From JBCDJI01 sp964351865 (lineage in GTDB: Bacteria > Verrucomicrobiota > Verrucomicrobiia > Methylacidiphilales > JBCBYL01): DNA of 64,000 nucleotides. The position numbers and the translations under genes were made by a program. Shown here one piece after another: positions 44,353-52,592 of the stretch. The notes below the pieces were generated by a model. It made no database searches. It had not been told where the DNA came from and saw nothing but the letters and a program-made list of their open reading frames with translations. The first letter of the stretch is position 1. Every line of letters begins with the position of its first letter. The stretch covers positions 17,238 to 81,237 of the forward strand of contig CAYGPJ010000016.1 of the NCBI GenBank assembly GCA_964351865.1, in the 5' to 3' direction.

Positions 44353-45237
44353 TCACGATAAGGCTGCTAATGATTTTTGTATTAGTGCCTGCGAGGCTTT
44401 CACTCCTTCGAGGGGTTGGAGATTTTTGCCTTCCCATTCAATAGCAAGAATTCCGTGGTAGCCGGAATCGATAATCATCTTCATAAGTCGGGGGTAGTCG
44501 AAATCGGGCTGGCCGCCTTGTTCATTAAAACTGTGCATCTTGCAGGAAATCGTTTCAGCATACGGCAACATCGCCTGGGTTCCTTCGTAAACGTTTCCGC
44601 GCAATTTACCGAAATCGGGCATCAGGCGGCAGGCCGGATGATCGAGCTGACGCATCACTTGGGCGAGAAAGGTGCCCCGGATACTCAAGGTCGATCCACC
44701 GGGTTCGATCACGATCATCAGCCCTTGTTCCGCTGCGGCATCGCAGAGCGGTTTGAGCGCCTCGACGCTGGTCTGCAAGCCGGTTTCTTCATCACCGTCC
44801 GGAACGTGAAGAAAAATACGCATGTAGCGGGCGCCGATATGGCGGGTCCGGTCCAGGCTCTTCATCATCAGCGCCCGGGATGCGTCGATCTTTTCAGCGT
44901 CCAGCCGAAAAGGGGGGGCCATGAAGAGAAATAAATCTGAACCGATTTTGTCGGCGTTGGCTTTCAATTGGGCCATGTAGGCGGGATCGTCTATCCGATC
45001 CTGCGGTAAGCCACCATCCCAAAAGTCAACGGCACGGATTCCGAACTCATTCAGGGCGAACGATGGAAAATCCAGCGGATCCAATGATCCATTTTTGAAC
45101 CAAGCCCGCAGTGAATACTGTGATAACCCGATCGTGAAACGATCACGGGCGGCACAAGCCAAAGGCAACAGCGCGGTACCTAAAGCAAGTTGCGCACTGC
45201 GGACGAGCAGGTCACGACGGTGGTATCTTCTTTGCAT
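44353..45237 (-). CDS. Exported sugar-phosphate isomerase/epimerase-like TIM barrel
   Basis: 294-residue xylose-isomerase-like TIM-barrel protein. The N-terminus R-R-Y-H-R-R-D-L-L-V followed by a hydrophobic stretch to A-C-A-A-R suggests Tat export. Strand ends carry metal-ligand candidates: V-I-E-P-G-G near 178, M-P-D-F-G near 206, K-M-H-S-F near 230 and A-I-E-W-E near 267. It pairs with the Gfo/Idh/MocA gene downstream, a common combination in inositol- and keto-sugar pathways. GATAATTATTAATC sits just upstream of its start. Substrate unknown. Confidence 0.85.
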   Translation of the reverse strand: MQRRYHRRDLLVRSAQLALGTALLPLACAARDRFTIGLSQYSLRAWFKNGSLDPLDFPSFALNEFGIRAVDFWDGGLPQDRIDDPAYMAQLKANADKIGSDLFLFMAPPFRLDAEKIDASRALMMKSLDRTRHIGARYMRIFLHVPDGDEETGLQTSVEALKPLCDAAAEQGLMIVIEPGGSTLSIRGTFLAQVMRQLDHPACRLMPDFGKLRGNVYEGTQAMLPYAETISCKMHSFNEQGGQPDFDYPRLMKMIIDSGYHGILAIEWEGKNLQPLEGVKASQALIQKSLAALS

Positions 45238-45301
45238 GGTGCAAGATTAATAATTATCAAAAACCAGAAAATTTCAATGGAAAAGTGGTTGAATGGGATG
45301 G

Positions 45302-46186
45302 TCAGGCTTCTCTGCGTCTGAATTCGCTGGGAGAATGGCCTGTCTGTTTCCGAAACACGCGCGAAAAATACAAGGCGTCTTCAAATCCTGTTTGGCGGGC
45401 GATTTCGTTTACGGAAAGCTCAGAGGTCTCCAGCAGCAGCCCCGCACGCTGAATTCGCAGTTCAGTCAAATAGGCCATCGGACTGACTCCGCAGTGTTGG
45501 CGGAAGGCTTCACTGAAGCGGGAGACCGATAATCCGCAGCGTTTTGCATAGCTGGTCAAAGAAGCTGGTTCATGCATCTGTTCCCGCATTCGGTCCATCA
45601 TCTGTTCGATCCGCGTCGCGTGACGAGTTGTATGGGTGGCCGGATTCCGCGTATGGAGTAAGGTCAAGATGTTGATCAGTGATCTTGAAAGTTCCAGCAG
45701 GGTATGTTCGCTGAATCCTCGCTCTGCAGTGGTTAAGACCGTACGAAAATGCCGCCGCAGCGTCTCCGCGGTGGAGCAGAGCATGACCGGTTTGTCTTTT
45801 GAAAATGGGGTCCATTGCAGCAGAGCTTCGGCACCGCTGCCGGTGAAATGAAACCAATAGATTTTCCATGGATGGTGAGAGTCGGAACCGTAGGCATGAG
45901 GACAATGTGGAGGAATGATCGCCACCTGACCTTTGGACATAGCATGCCGTTTGCCCGCAAGTTCCAGCCAGCCTTGTCCGGCTTCCACCAGAATCAGCAC
46001 ATAGGAGCGAATGCCCTTCAGACGCTCCACCCGATGCCTTTCGGTGAGTGGGAAATATCCCAGGTCTGATACCAGGAAATCGCGCGTATGTGGTCGCTGT
46101 TTCATTCGCTTCAATACCGACGGAGGCACCCGCAGCAGACGCTGCCCCTCAAATCCTTCCGGTTTAAAAATCGTATGATTGTCCAT
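45302..46186 (-). CDS. AraC-family transcriptional regulator
   Basis: 294 residues. Residues ~35-140 form a cupin-like sugar-sensing domain (G-Q-V-A-I-I-P-P-H-C-P-H-A-Y-G near 90-104). Residues ~190-290 hold two helix-turn-helix motifs with the family signatures S-V-S-R-F-S-E-A-F and V-N-E-I-A-R-Q-T-G-F-E-D-A-L-Y-F-S-R-V-F. It probably controls the neighbouring genes in response to a sugar: it is divergent from the SSS symporter across 62 bp and heads the leftward unit of isomerase, oxidoreductase, GH43-like and esterase genes. Confidence 0.95.
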   Translation of the reverse strand: MDNHTIFKPEGFEGQRLLRVPPSVLKRMKQRPHTRDFLVSDLGYFPLTERHRVERLKGIRSYVLILVEAGQGWLELAGKRHAMSKGQVAIIPPHCPHAYGSDSHHPWKIYWFHFTGSGAEALLQWTPFSKDKPVMLCSTAETLRRHFRTVLTTAERGFSEHTLLELSRSLINILTLLHTRNPATHTTRHATRIEQMMDRMREQMHEPASLTSYAKRCGLSVSRFSEAFRQHCGVSPMAYLTELRIQRAGLLLETSELSVNEIARQTGFEDALYFSRVFRKQTGHSPSEFRRREA

Positions 46187-46248
46187 ATCTTTGAAAAGCT
46201 TATCTATGGTCTTGTCTCGTTTGCGAGTTTATTCTTTTAAGCCTCACT

Positions 46249-47793
46249 ATGATGGTACTGAATACTTTTGACTGGTTTCTGTTTATTGGTTTTTTCGCGG
46301 TGGTGATTGGCTTCAGCCTCTGGAAGAGCCGCGGCTCGGACGGAGATGAGGAGGATTACTTTCTGGCCGGAAGGGGACTGTCCTGGTGGTTGATCGGGAT
46401 TTCGATTGTAGCTGCCAATATTTCAACGGAGCAATTTGTCGGTATGGCGGGACAAGGCGCCGGCAGCGTTGGGCTCGCCGTCAGTTGGTGGCAATTGATC
46501 GGTTCCGTCGGGATCGTCATCATCGCCTTCACCCTGCTGCCCCGATTCCTGAAGGCGGGCATCTATACCATGCCGGAGTATCTGGAGTATCGCTACCATG
46601 TGGTGGCCCGCTCGATTTTTGCCATGCTTACCGTCTTGATTTATGTGCTGGTGCTGGTCACGGCCGTGTTGTTTTCAGGGGCATTAACGTTGCACACCAT
46701 CTTCGGGATTGATCTTTCCGTGGCGGCCTGGGTGATCGGTGTGGCAGCTGCGCTCTACACGGCCTGGGGTGGCCTCAAAGCGGTGGCCTGGGCGGATTTG
46801 ATTCAGGGGGTGGCTCTGTTGGCAGGCGGGTTGATCGTGTTTTTTCTGGGACTGCAAGCCTGCGGCGGGTGGGAAGGATTTACCGCAGCCAACGGGGACA
46901 AGCTCCATATGGTCTTGCCTGCAACTGACGCCAGTCTGCCCTGGACTGGGGTGGCCGGCGGGATGTGGATTGTGCTGATTTACTACTGCGGGTTGAATCA
47001 GTTTATCGTGCAGCGAAATCTGGCCGCCAAGACGCTGCGAGACGGTCAGTTGGGGATGGTCTTTGCCGGAGCCTTATGGCTGTTGGTACCTTTTGCCATC
47101 GTGATGCCGGGCATCATGGCCTTTCAGCTTTATCCTACGGAGTTGTCCGTCAATCCGGATAAGGCTTACCCGACGTTGATTGCTAACCTGCTGCCCGGCG
47201 GCATGCGTGGATTCCTGCTGGCGGCCCTCGCTGGAGCGATCACCAGTTCACTGGCTTCGATGCTGAATTCGGCCTCCACCATATTTTCACTGGATGTGTT
47301 TCAACGTTTGATCAAACGCGATGCCGACCAGCAGACCATGGTGTTACTCGGGCGGGTGATGGTGATCGTCTTTGTGGTGATCGGTTGCTTACTGGCACCG
47401 CAGTTGGCGGACCCGAAGTTTGGTGGGGTGTTTAACTACATCCAGCAGTTTCAAGGCTACATCTGGCCGGGCGTGGTGGCGGCCTTTCTGTTCGGCATGA
47501 TCATTCCGCGTGCGCCCGCGGCGGCCGGGGTCTCCGCGCTGATAGTCGGACCGATACTCTACGGAATACTACAAGCCACGCTGGGAGCTGAGGTGCACTT
47601 CCTCTTGCAGGTGCTGATCACCTTCGTGCTGGTTTGCGGAATCATGGCCGTTATCACAGCGTTCAAGCCGATGGCCGAGCCGAAAGTGTTGCCCGTCCGT
47701 GACGACCTCGATCTGCAAACCGACCCGAAGGTCAAGGCTCTCGGTGGCATCGTCATCGCGGCGGTGATCATCTTCGTCATCATTTTCTGGTAA
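46249..47793 (+). CDS. SSS-family sodium/sugar symporter
   Basis: 514-residue membrane protein with 13 to 14 predicted helices. The opening F-L-A-G-R-G-L-S-W-W near 43-52 and I-V-A-A-N-I-S-T-E-Q-F near 59-69 are typical of the SGLT-like branch of the solute:sodium symporter family. G-G-L-K-A-V-A-W-A-D near 169-178 and S-M-L-N-S-A-S-T near 341-348 are further family blocks. It would import a monosaccharide freed by the exported enzymes. Four bp separate its stop from the DUF5107-TPR gene. Transported sugar unknown; no SusC/D alternative is present. Confidence 0.95.
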   Translation: MMVLNTFDWFLFIGFFAVVIGFSLWKSRGSDGDEEDYFLAGRGLSWWLIGISIVAANISTEQFVGMAGQGAGSVGLAVSWWQLIGSVGIVIIAFTLLPRFLKAGIYTMPEYLEYRYHVVARSIFAMLTVLIYVLVLVTAVLFSGALTLHTIFGIDLSVAAWVIGVAAALYTAWGGLKAVAWADLIQGVALLAGGLIVFFLGLQACGGWEGFTAANGDKLHMVLPATDASLPWTGVAGGMWIVLIYYCGLNQFIVQRNLAAKTLRDGQLGMVFAGALWLLVPFAIVMPGIMAFQLYPTELSVNPDKAYPTLIANLLPGGMRGFLLAALAGAITSSLASMLNSASTIFSLDVFQRLIKRDADQQTMVLLGRVMVIVFVVIGCLLAPQLADPKFGGVFNYIQQFQGYIWPGVVAAFLFGMIIPRAPAAAGVSALIVGPILYGILQATLGAEVHFLLQVLITFVLVCGIMAVITAFKPMAEPKVLPVRDDLDLQTDPKVKALGGIVIAAVIIFVIIFW

Positions 47794-47797
47794 ACCT

Positions 47798-50700
47798 ATG
47801 AGCACCACCCAAGTCACAAGACAAAATCGCACCATCCCCACCTACGGTCTGGGTGAACCGGAGAAAAATCCGTTATTTTTTGAGAAGCGGGTGTATCAGG
47901 GATCCTGTGGAAAAGTCTACCCGGTGCCGTTTATCGATAAGGTATTCGATACACCGAAACCGCAGGACTACGATGCGGTGGATCTGGAGAATGAATATGT
48001 CCGGCTGGTTTTGTTGCCGGAGATCGGCGGACGTATTTTCTTAGGTCAGGATAAGACGAATCAGGACTACGATTTCTTTTACCGGCAGGATGTGATCAAG
48101 CCGGCGCTGGTCGGCCTGGCCGGCCCATGGATATCAGGGGGGGTGGAATTCAACTGGCCGCAGCACCATCGCCCCGGCACCTATATGCCGACCGATGTCG
48201 CTATCGAGCAGGGCACCGAGGGTTCACCGACGGTATGGATGTCAGAACATGATCCCCTCAACCGCCTCAAGGGCATGCATGGCATTTGTCTGCATGCCGG
48301 CAGTGCGCTGGTCGAATTGAAGGCTCGCCTCTACAACCGGACGCCGCTGACGCAGACCTTTCTCTGGTGGGCGAACGTCGCTGCAAGGGTCCACGCTAAC
48401 TACCAGAGCTTTTTCCCGCCGGATGTTCACTACGTGGCAGACCATGCCGTGCGTGCTATGTCCTCCTTTCCCGAAGCGGAGAACGATTACTACGGCGTTG
48501 ATTATACCAGTCGCACGGGGGCGAATGATCTTTCGCGTTACCAGAACATTCCGGTGCCGACCAGTTACATGGTGTGCCAGACGCAGTATGATTATTTCGG
48601 TGGATATGATTTCGATGCCGAAGGGGGATTCATCCACGTGGCGAATAAGCACATCTCACCCGGCAAGAAACAATGGACCTGGGGGAACCATGAATTCGGT
48701 TGGGCGTGGGATCGTGAGTTGACGGATACGAATGGCCCTTACGTTGAACTGATGGCAGGGGTCTATACCGATAACCAGCCGGACTTTTCCTATCTGGCCC
48801 CTTACGAAACGAAGACCTTCTCTCAATACTGGTGGCCTTATCAAAAGCTGGGTCCCGTCCAGGAAGCCAATCGTTTGGCGGCGATTCGCTGCGTCGTGGG
48901 CGAAGACCGTTCGCTGGATCTGGGACTGGCGGTGGTGCGTCCGATGGACGGTGTCAGAATTCTGGTGAAGCAAGCTGACCGGGTTCTCTTGGAAGAGGTT
49001 GTCTCGGTATCGCCGGATCAGCCGTGGCAAAATAAACATCTGACTTTTGACGGAAACGACGAGCGCGATCTTTGTATCTGGATCTTCAATGCGGCGGGTG
49101 AAGCCATCATCGGTTATCGCCCGGTGGAGCGTTCCGGGTTGACGCGTGATCGTGAACTGGCCACCGAGCCGCCATTGCCGACAGAAATTGATTCGATGGA
49201 GGAGCTCTATTTAACCGGTGAACACATGGAGCTGTACCGCCACCCGACCCGCTACCCCGAGCTGTATTGGGAGGCCGCGCTGGCGCGTGATCCTCAGGAT
49301 GTCCGGTGCAATATCGCACTCGGGCGACAGAAACTTGCCCGCGGGCAGTTTGCTGCGGCAGCTCAACATTTTCAGGTCGCCATGGAGCGCCTGACTTTTC
49401 GCCACCCGAATCCGGAGACAGGAGAGGCCCATTATTATCTGGGACTGACCCAACGTTACCGTGGCGACGATGCGGCTGCCTACCCATTGTTTTACAAAGC
49501 GACCTGGAACTACGCGTGGCGAGCGGCGGCTTATTATGAATTGGCCTGCCTCGATCTACGCAAAGGCGATCTGGCTACCGCACTGAAGCATGTCAACGAG
49601 TCGCTGGAGACCAATGCCAGCAACAACAAGGCACAGGTAGTGAAAGCGATTTGCTTTCGCCAGCAAGGCGCTGTCGGTGAGGCTGCTGCCGTGCTGAATG
49701 CATTACTCTGCATCGACCCGCTCGACCACTGGGCACTCGCCGAACAATCCCATTTGAAGACAGGTTCGCCGGAGTTGGCGGCTGCGAGTCGTAACGATGC
49801 TCAAACTGCGCTCGATGTGGCTTTTGATTACGCCGACAGCGGTTGCCATGCTGAGGCGATCGCGGTGATCGATGCCCACCATGCGGGGGAAGTGACCGCA
49901 GTCAAGGTGCCTAACCCACTGGAGCGCTCCGGATTGACTCATTATACTTTGGCATGGCTGACCGCTCAGCTCGGCGAAAGTAAAAAAGCGAGGGCCTTAC
50001 TGGTATCCGCCCGTGGGCACTCCGCAGATTATTGTTTTCCATCGCGGCTGCATGAGATGCGGGTGCTGGAATGGGCAATGGAACAATCCGGTCCGGATCG
50101 GAATGCCGGGTATGGTCTTGGAAACTTTTACTACGACCAGAAGCGCCATGCGGACGCGATCGCGGTATGGGAAAAGGCGAGTGTGGTTGATCCTGAGTTT
50201 GCAACGCTGCATCGGAATTTAGGCATCGCTTATTGGAATACGCGTCAGGACGGAACGGCCGCCCGTGCGGCCTATCAACGTGCTCTGAAATGCAATACTT
50301 CAGATTCGCGATTGATCGCTGAGTTTATTCAACTCTGCGGCAAGCTGGGGGATGCGGCTGAAGATCGTCTGAATTTTCTGGAATCACATCGCGAGCTGGT
50401 GCTGGATCGCGACGACGCTACCGTGGAATTGGCGACATTGTATAACGAAACCGGTCAACCGGAGCAGGCGCTCAAACTCCTGAACTCGCGACGTTTTCAC
50501 CCCTGGGAGGGAGGTGAGGGTAAAGTGCTCCGTCAGTATACCACCGCGCAATTAAAACTTGGCGCAGCGGCGCTGGCAGCAGGAAATCCCGGCACTGCGC
50601 TGGAGCATTTTAAACAGGCCTACGAAACACCGGATCATTTAGGTGAGAAATATCACCTGCTGCAAGCCAAAGCGGATGTGCTCTACTGGCAGGGCAAGGC

Positions 50701-51043
50701 CTGGCGAGCGCTGGGCCGTGACTCGGAAGCCCGCGAAGCTTTCGAGCAAGCTGCTAATGAGTCCGGCGATTTTCAAGGCATGGCGGTGACCGAGTTCTCT
50801 GAGCTGACACTATTTAAGACGTTGGCTTTGCGTGAGCTGGGTCGTGAGTCCGAGGCGGAAGAGATTCTGGCCGCCATGATTGCCTATGCCGTAGCGGAGA
50901 TGGAGGTGCCGGCCACGATTGACTACTTTGCAACTTCGCTGCCGAACCTGCTGGTGTTCGAAGAGGACTTGGATCAGGCAAAGCGTGCGCGTCTGGAGCA
51001 TCTGCTCTCCTCTGCTCACCGTGATGTTCCTGTCACGACATGA
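47798..51043 (+). CDS. DUF5107-TPR protein, cytoplasmic
   Basis: 1081 residues with no signal peptide or membrane helix. Residues ~15-310 form a DUF5107 beta-sandwich resembling aldose-1-epimerase (N-E-Y-V-R-L-V-L-L-P-E-I-G-G-R-I-F near 65-81; G-G-V-E-F-N-W-P near 111-118). Residues ~460-1060 are a long array of TPR-type helix pairs (A-H-Y-Y-L-G-L, N-L-G-I-A-Y-W-N). It starts 4 bp after the symporter and is surely co-transcribed. Such proteins recur next to sugar transporters. An intracellular mutarotase- or sensor-like role for the imported sugar is plausible but unproven. Confidence 0.88.
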   Translation: MSTTQVTRQNRTIPTYGLGEPEKNPLFFEKRVYQGSCGKVYPVPFIDKVFDTPKPQDYDAVDLENEYVRLVLLPEIGGRIFLGQDKTNQDYDFFYRQDVIKPALVGLAGPWISGGVEFNWPQHHRPGTYMPTDVAIEQGTEGSPTVWMSEHDPLNRLKGMHGICLHAGSALVELKARLYNRTPLTQTFLWWANVAARVHANYQSFFPPDVHYVADHAVRAMSSFPEAENDYYGVDYTSRTGANDLSRYQNIPVPTSYMVCQTQYDYFGGYDFDAEGGFIHVANKHISPGKKQWTWGNHEFGWAWDRELTDTNGPYVELMAGVYTDNQPDFSYLAPYETKTFSQYWWPYQKLGPVQEANRLAAIRCVVGEDRSLDLGLAVVRPMDGVRILVKQADRVLLEEVVSVSPDQPWQNKHLTFDGNDERDLCIWIFNAAGEAIIGYRPVERSGLTRDRELATEPPLPTEIDSMEELYLTGEHMELYRHPTRYPELYWEAALARDPQDVRCNIALGRQKLARGQFAAAAQHFQVAMERLTFRHPNPETGEAHYYLGLTQRYRGDDAAAYPLFYKATWNYAWRAAAYYELACLDLRKGDLATALKHVNESLETNASNNKAQVVKAICFRQQGAVGEAAAVLNALLCIDPLDHWALAEQSHLKTGSPELAAASRNDAQTALDVAFDYADSGCHAEAIAVIDAHHAGEVTAVKVPNPLERSGLTHYTLAWLTAQLGESKKARALLVSARGHSADYCFPSRLHEMRVLEWAMEQSGPDRNAGYGLGNFYYDQKRHADAIAVWEKASVVDPEFATLHRNLGIAYWNTRQDGTAARAAYQRALKCNTSDSRLIAEFIQLCGKLGDAAEDRLNFLESHRELVLDRDDATVELATLYNETGQPEQALKLLNSRRFHPWEGGEGKVLRQYTTAQLKLGAAALAAGNPGTALEHFKQAYETPDHLGEKYHLLQAKADVLYWQGKAWRALGRDSEAREAFEQAANESGDFQGMAVTEFSELTLFKTLALRELGRESEAEEILAAMIAYAVAEMEVPATIDYFATSLPNLLVFEEDLDQAKRARLEHLLSSAHRDVPVTT

Positions 51044-51177
51044 ACGGCGAAATCAGTATTTAAGCTGAGTGCACTCACTCCTTCCAATGGGCGTGCAACC
51101 GCTCTCAATTCTCCTATAGATCTGTTTCGTAATATTGTCTATATAAACGGGTAGAACGTCTATTGACGGCTATGATG

Positions 51178-51196
51178 ATCAAATTGATAATTTGAT
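51178..51196. promoter_or_regulatory. Inverted repeat over the start region of the TonB-like gene
   Basis: ATCAAAT and ATTTGAT face each other around TGATA directly before the start codon at 51198. It could be an operator or an RNA hairpin hiding the ribosome-binding site. Short and AT-rich, so chance is possible. Confidence 0.3.
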
Positions 51197-51197
51197 A

Positions 51198-52424
51198 ATG
51201 AACCAAACAACACGACAGGAGCCCCAAAATAAGAAATTTCGGGTGGCAACGTCCCTTGCCTTTATTGTTTCGATAGTGGTGCATGCCTGCGTTTTTCTGA
51301 TCGTGGGTGGAGTGGTGATTTTTGATGGGAAAGTTCCCGCCCAATTGTTCCTTTCGGATCTCAACGGCAGTGCGGAAGAATCCGTTACAGAAATAGAAAT
51401 GCCTCCCTTGCTGGAAGAGATTACAGAACCGGAAATGATAGAAGATATGACCGAAAGTGTTGAAATGACGGACTCACTGTCCATGGAAGACACGATGTCA
51501 ACGGAAGACCTTATTCTATCCTCGGTGGTATCGACTTCGATAAATATGCCGCGCTTGACGGGTGGGTTCGGTAACCAGTTGGCAAGTGGTCCGCAGCTAA
51601 AAAATCCGGGAACCGGCACGGGAAGAACCGGGACTGCTAAAAGCGGCCCGCGCGGGCCATCCGCCGCAACGATGTTCGGGAGTACGAACCCCTCCGGGGG
51701 TCTCATTGGCCGGATTTACGATTTACGTCGCGATCAACGAGGAAATGAAATCAGTACGAAACAACGCTACAATTCTAAGGTCGAGGAGATCATCGGATCT
51801 GACGGTGAGGTTAATTTACGAAAACTGGAAAAGTATTACAGTCCGGATATGGAGTTATCGGCAGCTTTATTCTTCATACCAGGTATGGATGCTACAGCCG
51901 GGCCTCAAGCTTTTGGGATGGAGACTTTGGACGGCAGGCAGCAGTGGATAACGCATTACAAGGGGATGCTGCAACCCAAAAAAAGTGGCACCTATCGGTT
52001 TGTCGGCGCTGGAGATGAACTGCTTATTGTTCGTATTAACGGGAAACTTGTGCTGGATGCTACCTGGCAATTTAAACTTGCTGACTGGACCAAAGGTTCG
52101 CCAACCGGTTGGAAGCCGGATCCGTCTAATCCCGCACCCCAGCATCGAAGAATCGGTCCCGGTGACGGCACGTACTACGGTGACTGGTTTGAGTTGGACG
52201 GTAGCCCGTTCGATATGGAGGTGACTATTGGAGAGGGAGGGGGAAATGTATTCGGGTGTGTTTTGGCTATTCAGACCCAAAAGGATGCCGATGAGAAAAT
52301 ATTTTCTATCTTCAAAACGGAGGACTACCAAGACAGCCTTCAGGCGAAGCAGCAGCAAGGCTTCGGCAAGCTTAAAGATGCCATTAAATTGGATGGCCCG
52401 ACGTTCAAAATTCCCAATCGATAA
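51198..52424 (+). CDS. TonB-like helix protein with PA14-like C-terminal domain (copy 1)
   Basis: 408 residues from the ATG at 51198. A basic K-K-F-R leader precedes one membrane helix (~18-42) containing S-I-V-V-H, the S-x3-H pattern of TonB-type energised helices. An acidic Glu/Met/Pro region (~58-105) and a Gly-rich stretch follow, then a block with F-G-S-x-N and I-Y-D-L (~160-180). The C-terminal part (~250-400) carries S-G-T-Y-R-F-V-G, L-L-I-V-R-I-N-G-K, like PA14/GLEYA glycan-binding beta-sandwiches. There is no TonB_C domain. The paralogue at 55479-56684 has the same order. An inner-membrane-anchored periplasmic protein is inferred; function unknown. Confidence 0.85.
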   Translation: MNQTTRQEPQNKKFRVATSLAFIVSIVVHACVFLIVGGVVIFDGKVPAQLFLSDLNGSAEESVTEIEMPPLLEEITEPEMIEDMTESVEMTDSLSMEDTMSTEDLILSSVVSTSINMPRLTGGFGNQLASGPQLKNPGTGTGRTGTAKSGPRGPSAATMFGSTNPSGGLIGRIYDLRRDQRGNEISTKQRYNSKVEEIIGSDGEVNLRKLEKYYSPDMELSAALFFIPGMDATAGPQAFGMETLDGRQQWITHYKGMLQPKKSGTYRFVGAGDELLIVRINGKLVLDATWQFKLADWTKGSPTGWKPDPSNPAPQHRRIGPGDGTYYGDWFELDGSPFDMEVTIGEGGGNVFGCVLAIQTQKDADEKIFSIFKTEDYQDSLQAKQQQGFGKLKDAIKLDGPTFKIPNR

Positions 52425-52592
52425 GGTTGCGTTGGAGAGAGCTCCCACTCATTTGGGTGAACATGGCTGTTATATAAAACGTAAAACGGGATGCCTACTT
52501 TACTGTTCACGCTGATAGGGGTGGGAGGGAGTTTGCTGTATGGTATAGGGAATCATTCCTTCACGCAGACTTAAAATATGCTAGGAATCGTT

